Below, piece after piece: positions 34,737 to 43,343 of a DNA stretch of 64,000 nucleotides. Below the pieces are notes generated by a model. That model was not told the origin of the DNA, did no database searches, and saw nothing but the letters and a program-made list of their open reading frames with translations. Source of the stretch: Mycolicibacterium thermoresistibile (lineage in GTDB: Bacteria; Actinomycetota; Actinomycetes; Mycobacteriales; Mycobacteriaceae); contig NZ_LT906483.1 of NCBI RefSeq assembly GCF_900187065.1, positions 1,860,001 through 1,924,000 on the forward strand. Direction: 5' to 3'. Made by a program: the position numbers and the translations under genes. Position 1 is the stretch's first letter. Each line of letters opens with the position of its first letter.

Positions 34737-35200
34737 CCCTCGCGCAGTGCGTCGGTGGCTCGGGCGACGCGCTGGTTGATCCCCCGCACCGCGTCGAGCA
34801 GCAGCCGCAGTTCGTCGGTGCGATAACTATCGAGATGGTCGTTCAGTGACTCGCCGAGTCCGGCGAACAGCGGCGCGATCCGGGCGGCCGCGGCCTCGTC
34901 GAGTTCGACGAGCACTCGCCGACGATCGTCGTCATCCCGCCGGCGATGGACGAAACCGGCCGCTTCCAACCGGTCGATCATGGCGGTGACGGCTCCGCCG
35001 CGGGTGAGGTCGGTGCGCTCGGCGAGCTGACCCGCCGTCAGCGGCCCCTCCATGCTGAGCACATTGAGGCAGTTGAAGTCGGTGACCGCGATGCCCAACC
35101 GGGCGGCCACCGCCGAATGCAGCATCACCGAGCGCAGCGCCTGCACCCGGAATTCCGCGTTGAGCTCCGCCAGGATCTGCGGGCGGTCCGAAGTCGTCAC
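34733..35200 (-). CDS. MarR-family transcriptional regulator
   Basis: A 155-residue winged-helix protein. GTG 35200 is strongly supported by AGAAGGGGGG upstream. The recognition region is TAGQLAERTDLTRGGAVTAM followed by IDRLEAAGFVHRRRDDDDRR (wing). MarR proteins bind palindromes as dimers and release on binding small ligands. A palindrome lies 28 bp upstream between it and the divergent membrane-protein gene, so autoregulation and control of that gene are likely. Confidence 0.9.
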   Translation of the reverse strand: MTTSDRPQILAELNAEFRVQALRSVMLHSAVAARLGIAVTDFNCLNVLSMEGPLTAGQLAERTDLTRGGAVTAMIDRLEAAGFVHRRRDDDDRRRVLVELDEAAAARIAPLFAGLGESLNDHLDSYRTDELRLLLDAVRGINQRVARATDALREG

Positions 35201-35228
35201 CGTCCCCCCTTCTCTCGTTTTCAGAGTC

Positions 35229-35243
35229 TCTCTATAGTAGAGA
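35229..35243. promoter_or_regulatory. Palindromic operator for the MarR regulator
   Basis: TCTCTA-TAG-TAGAGA is a perfect inverted repeat with 6-bp arms. It lies in the 122-bp divergent region, 28 bp upstream of the marR start, and overlaps likely -10 material (TATAGT). Confidence 0.6.
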
Positions 35244-35322
35244 TATCTGCCGCGTCGTGCGGCACACGCAACCGAGGGGGCGACATCCAGGAGGGACGAC
35301 AACCAGGAGGGGGAAGACGTCG

Positions 35323-35910
35323 ATGGTGAAACCGTCAGCTCGACAGTCGGTGCTCCGGCATCCGGCGCTGTGGCTGTGGCTGCTGGTGATCTTCGTCGGC
35401 ATCCAACTCGGCGCCGGGCTCTACGAGAAGATCGTCGTGGTCCCGCTGTGGGAGAGCGTGCCGGGCGGCGACGTCCTCGACCGCATGCACTCGTCCGGGA
35501 TGTACGCGGCGGGCCGGTCGTTCTGGCCGTTCGTCTCCATGCCGGTGGCACTGCTCGCCGTGGTGAACCTCATTCTGGCGTGGCGCTCGCGTGCCCCACA
35601 CCGGCGCTGGTGGCTGGCCGCCGCCGGAATCATGGTGGGCTACGCGGTGTTCAGCTACGGCTACTTCGTGCCCCAGATGCTGATGCTGCAGAGCGCGGCG
35701 GACGGCTGGGCGCCGGAGCGGGTGGAGTCGGTCGTCGACTGGTGGACGTCGCTGAATCATCTGCGGCTGCTGCTGGGGGTCTGCGGCTGGTTGTGCGCGC
35801 TGAAGGCGCTGTCGCTGCTGGGGCCGGGCGTCACGGCCCGAGATCGATCGTCCGCGCCCGCCGAAGCGCCCGCGCGGCCATCGCCGAGCACAGCACCGTC
35901 AGCGCGGTGA
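35323..35910 (+). CDS. Four-helix membrane protein, MarR-linked
   Basis: A 195-residue membrane protein starting at ATG 35323 after AGGAGGGGG. Four hydrophobic helices are seen at about 16-35, 65-85, 98-118 and 140-162. GAGLYEKIVVVPLWESVPG resembles the loop of DUF1772/anthrone-oxygenase-like membrane proteins, but the link is weak. The tail is Ala/Pro/Ser-rich. It is divergent from the MarR gene with an operator between them, so it is the probable target. Its 3' end overlaps the next gene on the other strand by 80 bp. Confidence 0.7.
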   Translation: MVKPSARQSVLRHPALWLWLLVIFVGIQLGAGLYEKIVVVPLWESVPGGDVLDRMHSSGMYAAGRSFWPFVSMPVALLAVVNLILAWRSRAPHRRWWLAAAGIMVGYAVFSYGYFVPQMLMLQSAADGWAPERVESVVDWWTSLNHLRLLLGVCGWLCALKALSLLGPGVTARDRSSAPAEAPARPSPSTAPSAR

Positions 35911-36301
35911 GGGTCTGCAGCACCAGATGCTGCAGATCCGGGCCGATCCGGCCGTCGATCACCGGTAGCACCGAGACCGTGTCGGAGAACTGGTCGAGCT
36001 TGCGGTCGGCGCCGTCGGCGGCGACGCCGGTCAGGTACGGCACCCACCACGTCCACAGCTGCAGACCGAGGTAGACGCCGTAACCGACGGTCGCCGCCGC
36101 GGCGGTCCACCACAGACCGACCGCGAACAGCGCCATGTAGGCCAGTTGCTGCAGGACGTTCACGGCGATGCTGGCCTGCAGGTCGTAATCGGCCGGGCGG
36201 GAGGCGAGATCGTTGAGCGGATACAGATCGACCACCTCCGTCGCCACCCAGTAGGCGAGCAGTACGACCTGCAGCAGCGTCGCCAACCTGTGCCAGCGCA
36301 T
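35831..36301 (-). CDS. Membrane protein, unknown (Rv2254c position)
   Basis: A 156-residue protein with about four hydrophobic segments, including LATLLQVVLLAYWVATEVVD and MALFAVGLWWTAAAATVGYG. No domain is recognised. M. tuberculosis has an integral membrane protein gene (Rv2254c) at the same place. It starts at ATG 36301, 4 nt after the stop of the CPBP protease gene, so the two are probably one transcript. Its 3' end overlaps the convergent gene by 80 bp. Confidence 0.65.
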   Translation of the reverse strand: MRWHRLATLLQVVLLAYWVATEVVDLYPLNDLASRPADYDLQASIAVNVLQQLAYMALFAVGLWWTAAAATVGYGVYLGLQLWTWWVPYLTGVAADGADRKLDQFSDTVSVLPVIDGRIGPDLQHLVLQTLTALTVLCSAMAARALRRARTIDLGP

Positions 36302-36305
36302 ATCC

Positions 36306-37136
36306 CTACCTCTCGGTGTCCGGACGGTCCGATCCGGTCTGCATCCGCAGCACCAGCACCAGACCGATCACCAGATACAACACGGCCAGAACGACGGTCG
36401 CCCACTGATCTCCGGTGTACCGGAAGAACACCGGCACGGTGTTGAAGGACAGATTCGCCGCACCGTGCAGCAGCAGCGCGGCGAGCACACTGCCGCCGGT
36501 GTGTGCCGCGACCCAGACGAAAAGCAGTGAGGCGCCGACGATCATCATGGTGAACACCGCAAACGGGGCGTCGTGCTGGGTGGTTCCGGGGACGAACGCC
36601 ATCGGCAGATGCCAGACCGCCCAGATCAGACCGAGCACGACACCGGCCGCCAGCGGTGACAGCCGCCGCTGCAGCCGGGGCAATGCGTAACCGCGCCAAC
36701 CGAACTCCTCACCCAGCGGAGCGATGATCGACGACACCGCCGCGGCCGCGGTCGGCGCGACGAACCAGGCGTCGGCGCCGGAGACCGGCCGCGTCAGCGC
36801 CACCGCGGCCACCGCGACGACGAACGGCGCCAACAGCACCACGGCATACCAGCGCAGGCCGAATCGCCACCGTCCGGCGGACTTCCACAGCTGCGCGGCG
36901 CCGCGGCGGCCCGCAGTGACCGACACCACCGCGAACGCGGTCAGCGTCGGCGCGAGAATGCCGAAGAGCCGCAACAGCGCCTGATCGTCGGCACGCACCG
37001 AGATCACACCCCGGGCGGCCAGGATGACCGGCAGATAGCACAGCCAGGTGGCCGCCAGCGTGAGGACGAAGAAGGCGACGAGCGCGACCAGCGGGCGACG
37101 CTCGGCGGGTGGCGTGGACCTGTGCGCCGACCTCAT
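36306..37136 (-). CDS. CPBP-family intramembrane metalloprotease
   Basis: A 276-residue polytopic protein. The three catalytic motifs are present in order: EEFGWRGY (metal and general base), WHLPMAF (metal His) and HGAANLSF (metal His). Such proteases are related to eukaryotic CAAX prenyl endopeptidases and bacteriocin-immunity proteins; the substrate is unknown. It starts at ATG 37136, overlapping the dgkA-like stop by ATGA. Confidence 0.87.
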   Translation of the reverse strand: MRSAHRSTPPAERRPLVALVAFFVLTLAATWLCYLPVILAARGVISVRADDQALLRLFGILAPTLTAFAVVSVTAGRRGAAQLWKSAGRWRFGLRWYAVVLLAPFVVAVAAVALTRPVSGADAWFVAPTAAAAVSSIIAPLGEEFGWRGYALPRLQRRLSPLAAGVVLGLIWAVWHLPMAFVPGTTQHDAPFAVFTMMIVGASLLFVWVAAHTGGSVLAALLLHGAANLSFNTVPVFFRYTGDQWATVVLAVLYLVIGLVLVLRMQTGSDRPDTER

Positions 37137-38032
37137 CGCCGTGGAGTGCGGATCCGCAACGCGCCCGGCACCGCCGACACCTCGACCGGCAACGGGCAGG
37201 CGTATTCACCGTCGGCGTAGGCGTTGATGCCCGGGCAGTCGATCCCGATCGTGCGGACCCGTTCGGTCGTCACCTCGTCGAGTTCGACGTGGGTGCCCTT
37301 GAACACGGTGGGGAACAACCGGATCAACCTGGTGCGCGACTCCGTGGCGATCATCGTGACGTCGAGCAGCCCGTCGCGGGGATCGGCGTTCGGGCAGATC
37401 AGCATCCCGCCGCCGTAGCTGCGGGTGTTGCCGACCGCGGCCAGCGTCAGCATGGTCTGCACCTCGCGGCCGTCGAGGGTCAGCCGGAACGGCAGCAGGC
37501 GCAGCTTCGACAGTTCGGCGAGCACGGCCAGGTTGTACCGCATCCGCCCGTGCGGCCACCGCATCCGGTTGGTGCGGTCGGTGACCAGCGAGTCGAACCC
37601 CGCCGCCAGTACTGTGCCGAACCACTTGTCGGTCCCGTCGGCGCCGCGGATCCGGCCCAGGTCGACCACCTCGGTGACACCGTCGACCACGACGTCGGCG
37701 GCGGCCTCCGGATCCTTTGTCGGGATGCCGAATTCGCGGGCGTGGTCATTGCCGGTGCCGGCCGGGATGATGCCCAGCGGAACATCGGTTCCGGCGAGCA
37801 CCTGTAGGGCCAGCGAGACGACGCCGTCCCCGCCGACCACCACCAGGGCGTCCATGTCGTGGTCGAGGGCGCCCTCGACCAGCCGACGGGCATGGTCGGC
37901 GTCGCGGCCGGCGATCGCCACCACGTCCACCCCGCGGGCGGTGAACCGCGCCGCCGCGCGCTCCGCGGCGTGCGGGGCGCTCCCGTGCCCGGAGGCCGGG
38001 TTCGTCAGCATGGTGATCCTGCCGACGGTCAC
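37133..38032 (-). CDS. Diacylglycerol kinase (DgkA/Rv2252-like)
   Basis: A 299-residue lipid kinase of the DAGK catalytic family. The glycine-rich ATP motif is VVVGGDGVVSLALQ, preceded by TNPASGHG; GTGNDHAREFG matches the PAGTGND motif of these kinases. In M. tuberculosis the homologous Rv2252 phosphorylates diacylglycerol and takes part in phosphatidylinositol mannoside synthesis. GTG 38032 overlaps the upstream FAD-oxidase stop (GTGA). Confidence 0.88.
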   Translation of the reverse strand: MTVGRITMLTNPASGHGSAPHAAERAAARFTARGVDVVAIAGRDADHARRLVEGALDHDMDALVVVGGDGVVSLALQVLAGTDVPLGIIPAGTGNDHAREFGIPTKDPEAAADVVVDGVTEVVDLGRIRGADGTDKWFGTVLAAGFDSLVTDRTNRMRWPHGRMRYNLAVLAELSKLRLLPFRLTLDGREVQTMLTLAAVGNTRSYGGGMLICPNADPRDGLLDVTMIATESRTRLIRLFPTVFKGTHVELDEVTTERVRTIGIDCPGINAYADGEYACPLPVEVSAVPGALRIRTPRR

Positions 38033-39639
38033 GGAATCAGCTTGCCCGGGTTGAGGATTCCAGCCGGATCCAGGGTGGCCTTCACCGCGCGGAGGATGTC
38101 CACGCCGAGTCCACCGACCTCGTCGCGCATCCATGGCCGGTGGTCGGCGCCGACCGCGTGGTGGTGGGTGATCGTGCCGCCGTGGCGCATCATGGCGTCG
38201 GAGGCGGCGGCCTTGGCGGTGCGCCACTGCTCGATCGGGTTGCCCCGCTGGGCGGCCACCACCGTGAAGTACAGCGACGCACCGGTGGGGTACACATGCG
38301 AAATGTGACACATCACCAGCGCCGAGGTGCCGGATTCACCGAGTGTGCTCGTCAGCGCGTCGGTGACGGCCGCCTTCAGCGTCGGGATGTTGGACCAGGT
38401 GGTCGCCGTCTCGAGGGTCTCGCACAGCGCCCCGGCCGACAGCAGTGAGTCGCGCAGATACGGGGCGCTGAACCGGCCGTGCTCCCAGGCGCGGGCGGGT
38501 TCCTCACCCAGCGAGGTGCCGCCGTGCGCGGCGAGCACCGCCGCCGTCTCGGCATGCCGGCTCTCGGCGTGCGCCGCGGTGCCCTCGAACACGGTGATGG
38601 CCAGACAGCCGCCGGTGATGCTCTGATCGCCGATGTTGTCGGTGGTGGCCAGGTTGACACCGGTCTCGGCCTCGTCGGACAACCGGATCACGGTCGGCCC
38701 GGTGCCGATCTGGGTGACCGCACGCAGCGCCGCGGTGCCGGTCGCGAAATCCGGGAACGACCAGGCCTCGTAGCGCACCGCCTCGGGCACCGGCCGGACG
38801 CGCACCCGCACCCGGGTGATGACGCCGAAAACTCCTTCAGATCCGATGAGCAGGTGCCGCAGGTCCGGGCCCGCCGCCGACTCCGGGGCGCGGCCCAGGT
38901 CGAGCACACCGGTCGGGGTGATCGCCCGCACGCCGCGGACCATGTCGTTGAACCGTCCGTAGCCGGCCGAGTTCTGCCCCGACGAGCGGGTCGCGGCGAA
39001 ACCGCCGATGCTGGCGAACTCGAAGCTCTGCGGAAAGTGGCCGAGCGAGAAGCCGCGGGCGCGCAGCGTTTCCTCGGCCGCCGGCCCGGTCATGCCCGCG
39101 CTCAGCTCGGCCAGCTGGGAGACCTCGTCCAGCCAGATCAACCGGTTGAGGCGGCGCAGGTCCAGCGCCACCACCGAGCCGAACTCCCCGCGGATCGGGT
39201 CGAGGCCGCCGACCACGCTGGTGCCACCGCCGAACGGCACCACCGCGATGCGCCGGGAACCGCAGATGCGCAGGATCTCGGCGATCTGGTCCTCATCGGC
39301 GGGCAACACCACCGCGTCCGGGGCGTCCTGCTCCGGTTGCCGGCGGCGCAGCAGGTCGAGGGTGGACTTGCCGCCGGCGTGCAGCAGGCGGCTGTGCTCA
39401 TCGACCCGGCAGAAATCGGCGCCGACAACGCCTGCCAGCGCGTCACGGTCGGCGTCGGAGAGCGCCGACGGCCGCAACCGCACCTGGTCGGGGGAGAGGT
39501 CCGGGGTGGGCGGCCCCTCCACCCCCAGCGCCTCTCTGAGCAGGGACCGGATGCCGTCCGACAGGGGTCTGGCCGCGGCCGGATCCCCCCAGGCGTTCCA
39601 TTTCATCGGGGGTGACAGGTGGTTCTCCGGTGCCGACAT
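38029..39639 (-). CDS. FAD-binding oxidase (alkylglycerone-phosphate synthase-like)
   Basis: A 536-residue vanillyl-alcohol-oxidase-type flavoprotein. The FAD-binding PCMH domain includes VVPFGGGTSVVGG and FPQSFEFASIGGFAATRSSGQNSAGYG; the C-terminal cap has HHHAVGADHRPWM and ends DPAGILNPGKL. It is close to Rv2251 and to alkyl-dihydroxyacetone-phosphate synthases, but the natural substrate in mycobacteria is not established. It is divergent from a TetR gene across a likely operator, and it is the first of two to four genes with dgkA. Confidence 0.87.
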   Translation of the reverse strand: MSAPENHLSPPMKWNAWGDPAAARPLSDGIRSLLREALGVEGPPTPDLSPDQVRLRPSALSDADRDALAGVVGADFCRVDEHSRLLHAGGKSTLDLLRRRQPEQDAPDAVVLPADEDQIAEILRICGSRRIAVVPFGGGTSVVGGLDPIRGEFGSVVALDLRRLNRLIWLDEVSQLAELSAGMTGPAAEETLRARGFSLGHFPQSFEFASIGGFAATRSSGQNSAGYGRFNDMVRGVRAITPTGVLDLGRAPESAAGPDLRHLLIGSEGVFGVITRVRVRVRPVPEAVRYEAWSFPDFATGTAALRAVTQIGTGPTVIRLSDEAETGVNLATTDNIGDQSITGGCLAITVFEGTAAHAESRHAETAAVLAAHGGTSLGEEPARAWEHGRFSAPYLRDSLLSAGALCETLETATTWSNIPTLKAAVTDALTSTLGESGTSALVMCHISHVYPTGASLYFTVVAAQRGNPIEQWRTAKAAASDAMMRHGGTITHHHAVGADHRPWMRDEVGGLGVDILRAVKATLDPAGILNPGKLIP

Positions 39640-39649
39640 AAGTTACAGT

Positions 39650-39674
39650 ATTACAGAAGTTGTCAATCCGTAAT
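39650..39674. promoter_or_regulatory. Inverted repeat in TetR/FAD-oxidase divergent promoter
   Basis: ATTAC at 39650-39654 and GTAAT at 39670-39674 are perfect arms 15 bp apart. A tandem TTACAG pair (39643, 39651) overlaps the left arm. The site covers the start region of both divergent genes, the usual place for TetR autoregulation. Confidence 0.45.
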
Positions 39675-39683
39675 GGAGGTTCG

Positions 39684-40232
39684 GTGGAGGACCGGATACT
39701 CGACGCCGCCGCGGCCAGTGTGCTGGCCGTGGGAGTGAACCGGGTGACGCTCACCGACATCGCGCGGCGGGCCCGGGTCAGCCGGCCGACCATCTACCGG
39801 CGCTGGCCCGACACCAACGCGTTGCTGGCCAGCCTGTTGACCACCCGGATCACCGCGGTCCTCGACGAGGTGCCCACACGCGGCAACGACCGGGAATCGC
39901 TGGTCGAACGGATCGTCGGTTTCGCCGAACGGCTGCGCGCGGACGAGGTGGTGATGTCGGTGCTGTACGGGGCGCCGGAGTTCACCATGGTCTACATCAC
40001 CGACCGGCTCGGCTCGAGCCAGCGGATCATGATCGAGGCGCTGGCCCGCGAGATCGCCGAGGCCCAGGAGACCGGCACCGTGCGGGCCGGCGATCCGCAT
40101 CAGCTCGCGGCCATGTGCGGGCTGATCGCACAGTCGGCGGTGCAGTCCGCCCGGATCGTCGAGCCGTTCCTGGACTCCGAGGCGCTGGCCGCTGAACTGC
40201 GACGGTCCCTGAACGGATATCTCAAACCGTGA
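39684..40232 (+). CDS. TetR-family transcriptional regulator (Rv2250c-like)
   Basis: A 182-residue regulator. GTG 39684 is preferred because TGGAGG lies 5 nt upstream; the frame stays open to a TTG at 39660. The N-terminal helix-turn-helix is TLTDIARRARVSRPTIYRRW. It likely controls itself, the divergent FAD oxidase/DGK genes, and glpD, which overlaps its stop (GTGA). The ligand-binding half gives no hint of ligand. Confidence 0.88.
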   Translation: MEDRILDAAAASVLAVGVNRVTLTDIARRARVSRPTIYRRWPDTNALLASLLTTRITAVLDEVPTRGNDRESLVERIVGFAERLRADEVVMSVLYGAPEFTMVYITDRLGSSQRIMIEALAREIAEAQETGTVRAGDPHQLAAMCGLIAQSAVQSARIVEPFLDSEALAAELRRSLNGYLKP

Positions 40233-41800
40233 GCGCGAAGAAGGGGGACGCCACCGCCCTCAACGCCTCCCGGCGGGCCGCCGAGCTGACCGCCCTGGCC
40301 GAACAGCGGCTCGACATCCTGGTCATCGGCGGCGGTATCACCGGGGCCGGCATCGCGCTCGACGCGGCCAGCCGGGGCCTGACCGTGGCGCTGGTGGAGA
40401 AACACGATCTGGCGTTCGGCACCAGCCGGTGGAGTTCGAAGCTGGTGCACGGCGGCCTGCGCTACCTGGCCAGCGGCAACATCGGCATCGCCCGGCGCAG
40501 CGCCGTCGAACGCGGCATTCTCATGACCCGCAACGCCCCGCACCTGGTCAAGGCGATGCCCCAGCTGGTGCCGCTGATCCCGACCATCGGCACCCTGGAG
40601 CGGGCGCTGGTGCGCACCGGGTTCCTGGCCGGTGATGTGCTGCGCCGGCTCGCCGGGACGCCGGCGTCGACGCTGCCGCGATCCGGGCGGGTCGACGCAG
40701 GGCGGGCCGCCGAACTGGTGCCGGCGGTGCGCCGTGACCGGTTGGACGGCGCGCTGCTGGCCTACGACGGACAACTCATCGACGACGCCCGGCTGGTGAC
40801 CGCCGTCGCGCGCACCGCCGCCCAGCACGGGGCGCGGATCCTCACCCGGGTCGCCGCCGACCGCGCCCGCGGCGACGGCGCCGCGTTGACCGATCAGCTC
40901 ACCGGGGAGTCGTTCGACGTGGCGGCCCGGGCCGTCATCAACGCCACCGGGGTGTGGGCCGGTCAGGTGGACCCGGCGCTGCGGTTGCGGCCCAGCCGCG
41001 GCACCCACCTGGTCTTCGACGCTGCCGCATTCGGCAATCCCGTTGCTGCCCTGACGATCCCGATCCCCGGCGAGTTGAACCGGTTCGTCTTCGCGATGCC
41101 CGAACAACTGGGCCGGGTGTATCTCGGGCTCACCGACGAGGACGCCCCCGGGCCGATCCCGGACGTGCCGCAGCCGACTCCGCAGGAGGTGTCGTTCCTG
41201 CTCGACACCGTCAACACCGCACTGGCCACCGCGCTCGGGCCGGACGACGTGATCGGCGCGTACGCGGGGCTGCGGCCGCTGATCGACACCCCGGGCGGCC
41301 GCACCGCCGACATCTCCCGCGACCACGCGGTGGTGGAGTCCGACACCGGGTTGTTCAGCGTCCTCGGCGGCAAGCTCACCGAATACCGGCACATGGCCGA
41401 GGATGCGGTGGATCGCGCGGTCACGTCGCGCGGACTGCGGGCCGGCGAGTGCCGCACCCGCAACCTGCCGCTGGTCGGCGCCCCCGCCAACCCGGTGGCC
41501 ACCTTCCGCAGCGCGGTCGACTCGGGGGCCGAGTTGCCGGCCCGGCTGCCGTCCTCACTGGTCGCCCGGTACGGCGCCGAGGCGCCCAACGTCATCGCCC
41601 GCGCGGCGTGTGACCGTCCCACCGATCCGGTCGCCGAGGGTATCGACGTGATCCGCGCCGAGTTCGAGTACGCGGTCACCCACGAGGGCGCGATGACCGT
41701 GGAGGACATCCTGGACCGACGCACCCGCATCGGGCTGGTCGCCGCGGACCGGCAACGCGCCGTCGCCGCGGCCGAGGAGATCCTCGCCGCCGCCGAATAG
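40229..41800 (+). CDS. glpD: Glycerol-3-phosphate dehydrogenase, FAD-dependent
   Basis: A 523-residue flavoprotein. The FAD motif is ILVIGGGITGAGIAL; GTSRWSSKLVHGGLRYLASG is the conserved GlpD motif, and ISRDHAVVESDTGLFSVLGGKLT is near the end of the catalytic domain. A C-terminal helical domain follows. It oxidises glycerol-3-phosphate to dihydroxyacetone phosphate at the membrane. It is coupled to the tetR gene, as Rv2249c is to Rv2250c. A strong hairpin follows the stop. Confidence 0.92.
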   Translation: MSAKKGDATALNASRRAAELTALAEQRLDILVIGGGITGAGIALDAASRGLTVALVEKHDLAFGTSRWSSKLVHGGLRYLASGNIGIARRSAVERGILMTRNAPHLVKAMPQLVPLIPTIGTLERALVRTGFLAGDVLRRLAGTPASTLPRSGRVDAGRAAELVPAVRRDRLDGALLAYDGQLIDDARLVTAVARTAAQHGARILTRVAADRARGDGAALTDQLTGESFDVAARAVINATGVWAGQVDPALRLRPSRGTHLVFDAAAFGNPVAALTIPIPGELNRFVFAMPEQLGRVYLGLTDEDAPGPIPDVPQPTPQEVSFLLDTVNTALATALGPDDVIGAYAGLRPLIDTPGGRTADISRDHAVVESDTGLFSVLGGKLTEYRHMAEDAVDRAVTSRGLRAGECRTRNLPLVGAPANPVATFRSAVDSGAELPARLPSSLVARYGAEAPNVIARAACDRPTDPVAEGIDVIRAEFEYAVTHEGAMTVEDILDRRTRIGLVAADRQRAVAAAEEILAAAE

Positions 41801-41852
41801 CGATTTCGGCGTGCGCACGATCGCTCAGCGACCGCGAGCACGCCGAAATCGC
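41800..41852. terminator. Compound 15-bp hairpin between convergent glpD and accD6
   Basis: Arms of 15 bp at 41800-41814 and 41838-41852 pair perfectly (GCGATTTCGGCGTGC and its complement). Inside the 23-nt loop a second stem TCGCT-C-AGCGA can form. The left arm begins at the glpD stop and the right arm ends 5 nt from the accD6 stop. It would serve as a bidirectional terminator. Palindromes of this kind recur between mycobacterial genes in my memory, but that cannot be tested here. Confidence 0.72.
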
Positions 41853-41857
41853 AGGGA

Positions 41858-43291
41858 TTACAGCGGGATGTTCTTGTGCCGACCGCGGCGGGCGGGCGCC
41901 TCGGCCAGGGCCTGGGCCAGCTTGCTGCGGGTCAGCGACGGGTCGATCTTCTCGTCCACCACGCCGATCTCGATGGCCGAATCCACCCCGCCGGCGATCT
42001 TCTCGTGTTCGACCGCCAGCTGTTCGTGCAGCGCCTCCCGCTCGACCGGATCCTCGACGGCGGCCAGCTTCTTCTTGTGCAGGATGCCGACCGCGGCCTT
42101 GGCTCCCATCACGGCGACCTCGGCGTCGGGCCACGCGAACACCTTGGTGGCGTTCAGCGACCGGGAGTTCATCGCGATGTAGGCGCCGCCGTAGATCTTG
42201 CGGGTCACCAGCGTCACCCGCGGCACGCTGGCCTCACCGAACGCGTGCAGCAGTTTGGCGCCGCGGCGCACCACACCGCCCCACTCCTGGTCGACGCCGG
42301 GCAGGTAGCCGGGCACGTCGACGATCACGACCAGCGGAATGCCGAACGCATCGCAGAGCCGCACGAAACGTGCCGCCTTCTCGGCGCTCTCGGAGTTCAG
42401 GCAGCCGCCCAGCCGCAGCGGGTTGTTGGCCAGCACCCCGACCGTGCGCCCGGACAACCGGCCCAGGCCGACCACCATCGACGGCGCCCACTTGGCCTGG
42501 AACTCCTCGAACGTGCTGACTCCGTCCTCCTTGTCGAGCAACTCGGTGACGATCGGGTGCACGTCGTAGGCGCGTCGCGGCGACTCGGGCAGCAGCGCGT
42601 GCAGATCGGACTCGCCGGCCTCGGCCTTGGCGCGGTCGAAATGCCCCTGCTGGCAGAACAATCCGACCAGACGACGGCCCCGCTCGTAGGCGTCGAGCTC
42701 ATCGTCGGCGACGATGTGGCAGACCCCGGACTTCTTGTGATGGGTGTCGGGCCCGCCGAGGCTGGCCATGTCGACGTCCTCGCCAGTGACGCTGCGCACC
42801 ACATCGGGTCCGGTGACGAACACCCGGCCCTCCGGTGCCATGATGACGACGTCGGTCAGCGCCGGACCGTACGCGGCGCCGCCGGCGGCGAAACCGACCA
42901 CCACCGAGATCTGCGGTATGTATCCGGAGGCCCGGATCATGGCCTCGAAGACCAGGCCGACCGCGTGCAGGGCGCGGACACCCTCGGCCAGCCGGGCGCC
43001 GCCGGAGTGCCAGATCCCGACGATCGGGCTCTGCTCCTCGATCGCGGTGTCGTAGGCGTCGACGATGTGACGGCAGCCGTCGGTGCCCATGGCGCCGCCC
43101 ATCACGGTGCCGTCGGTGCAGAACGCGATGGTGCGCACACCGTTGACGGTGCCGGCCGCGGCCAGCACACCCGAGCGGTCCCGTTCGTGCAGCAGCTCGA
43201 TGCTGCCGTCGTCGAAGAAGGTGCTCAGCCGCAGCAGCGGATCGCGCGGATCGAGCGATTCGCCGACGGCCTCGGGGGCCATGATCGTCAT
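41858..43291 (-). CDS. accD6: Acetyl/propionyl-CoA carboxylase beta subunit AccD6
   Basis: A 477-residue carboxyltransferase. The two crotonase-like domains are clear, with GIWHSGGARLAEGVRALHAV and FAAGGAAYGPALTDVV in the first and VVIVDVPGYLPGVDQEWGGV and KIYGGAYIAMNSRSL in the second. With the AccA3/AccE5-type partners encoded elsewhere it makes malonyl-CoA for FAS-I and FAS-II. It is the last gene of the fabD-acpM-kasA-kasB-accD6 operon, 52 nt after kasB. Confidence 0.95.
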   Translation of the reverse strand: MTIMAPEAVGESLDPRDPLLRLSTFFDDGSIELLHERDRSGVLAAAGTVNGVRTIAFCTDGTVMGGAMGTDGCRHIVDAYDTAIEEQSPIVGIWHSGGARLAEGVRALHAVGLVFEAMIRASGYIPQISVVVGFAAGGAAYGPALTDVVIMAPEGRVFVTGPDVVRSVTGEDVDMASLGGPDTHHKKSGVCHIVADDELDAYERGRRLVGLFCQQGHFDRAKAEAGESDLHALLPESPRRAYDVHPIVTELLDKEDGVSTFEEFQAKWAPSMVVGLGRLSGRTVGVLANNPLRLGGCLNSESAEKAARFVRLCDAFGIPLVVIVDVPGYLPGVDQEWGGVVRRGAKLLHAFGEASVPRVTLVTRKIYGGAYIAMNSRSLNATKVFAWPDAEVAVMGAKAAVGILHKKKLAAVEDPVEREALHEQLAVEHEKIAGGVDSAIEIGVVDEKIDPSLTRSKLAQALAEAPARRGRHKNIPL

Positions 43292-43343
43292 AGATTCTCC
43301 TCCTCAGCCGCCGGTTGGCGGCCGACGCCGCCCGGTGTCGGCG

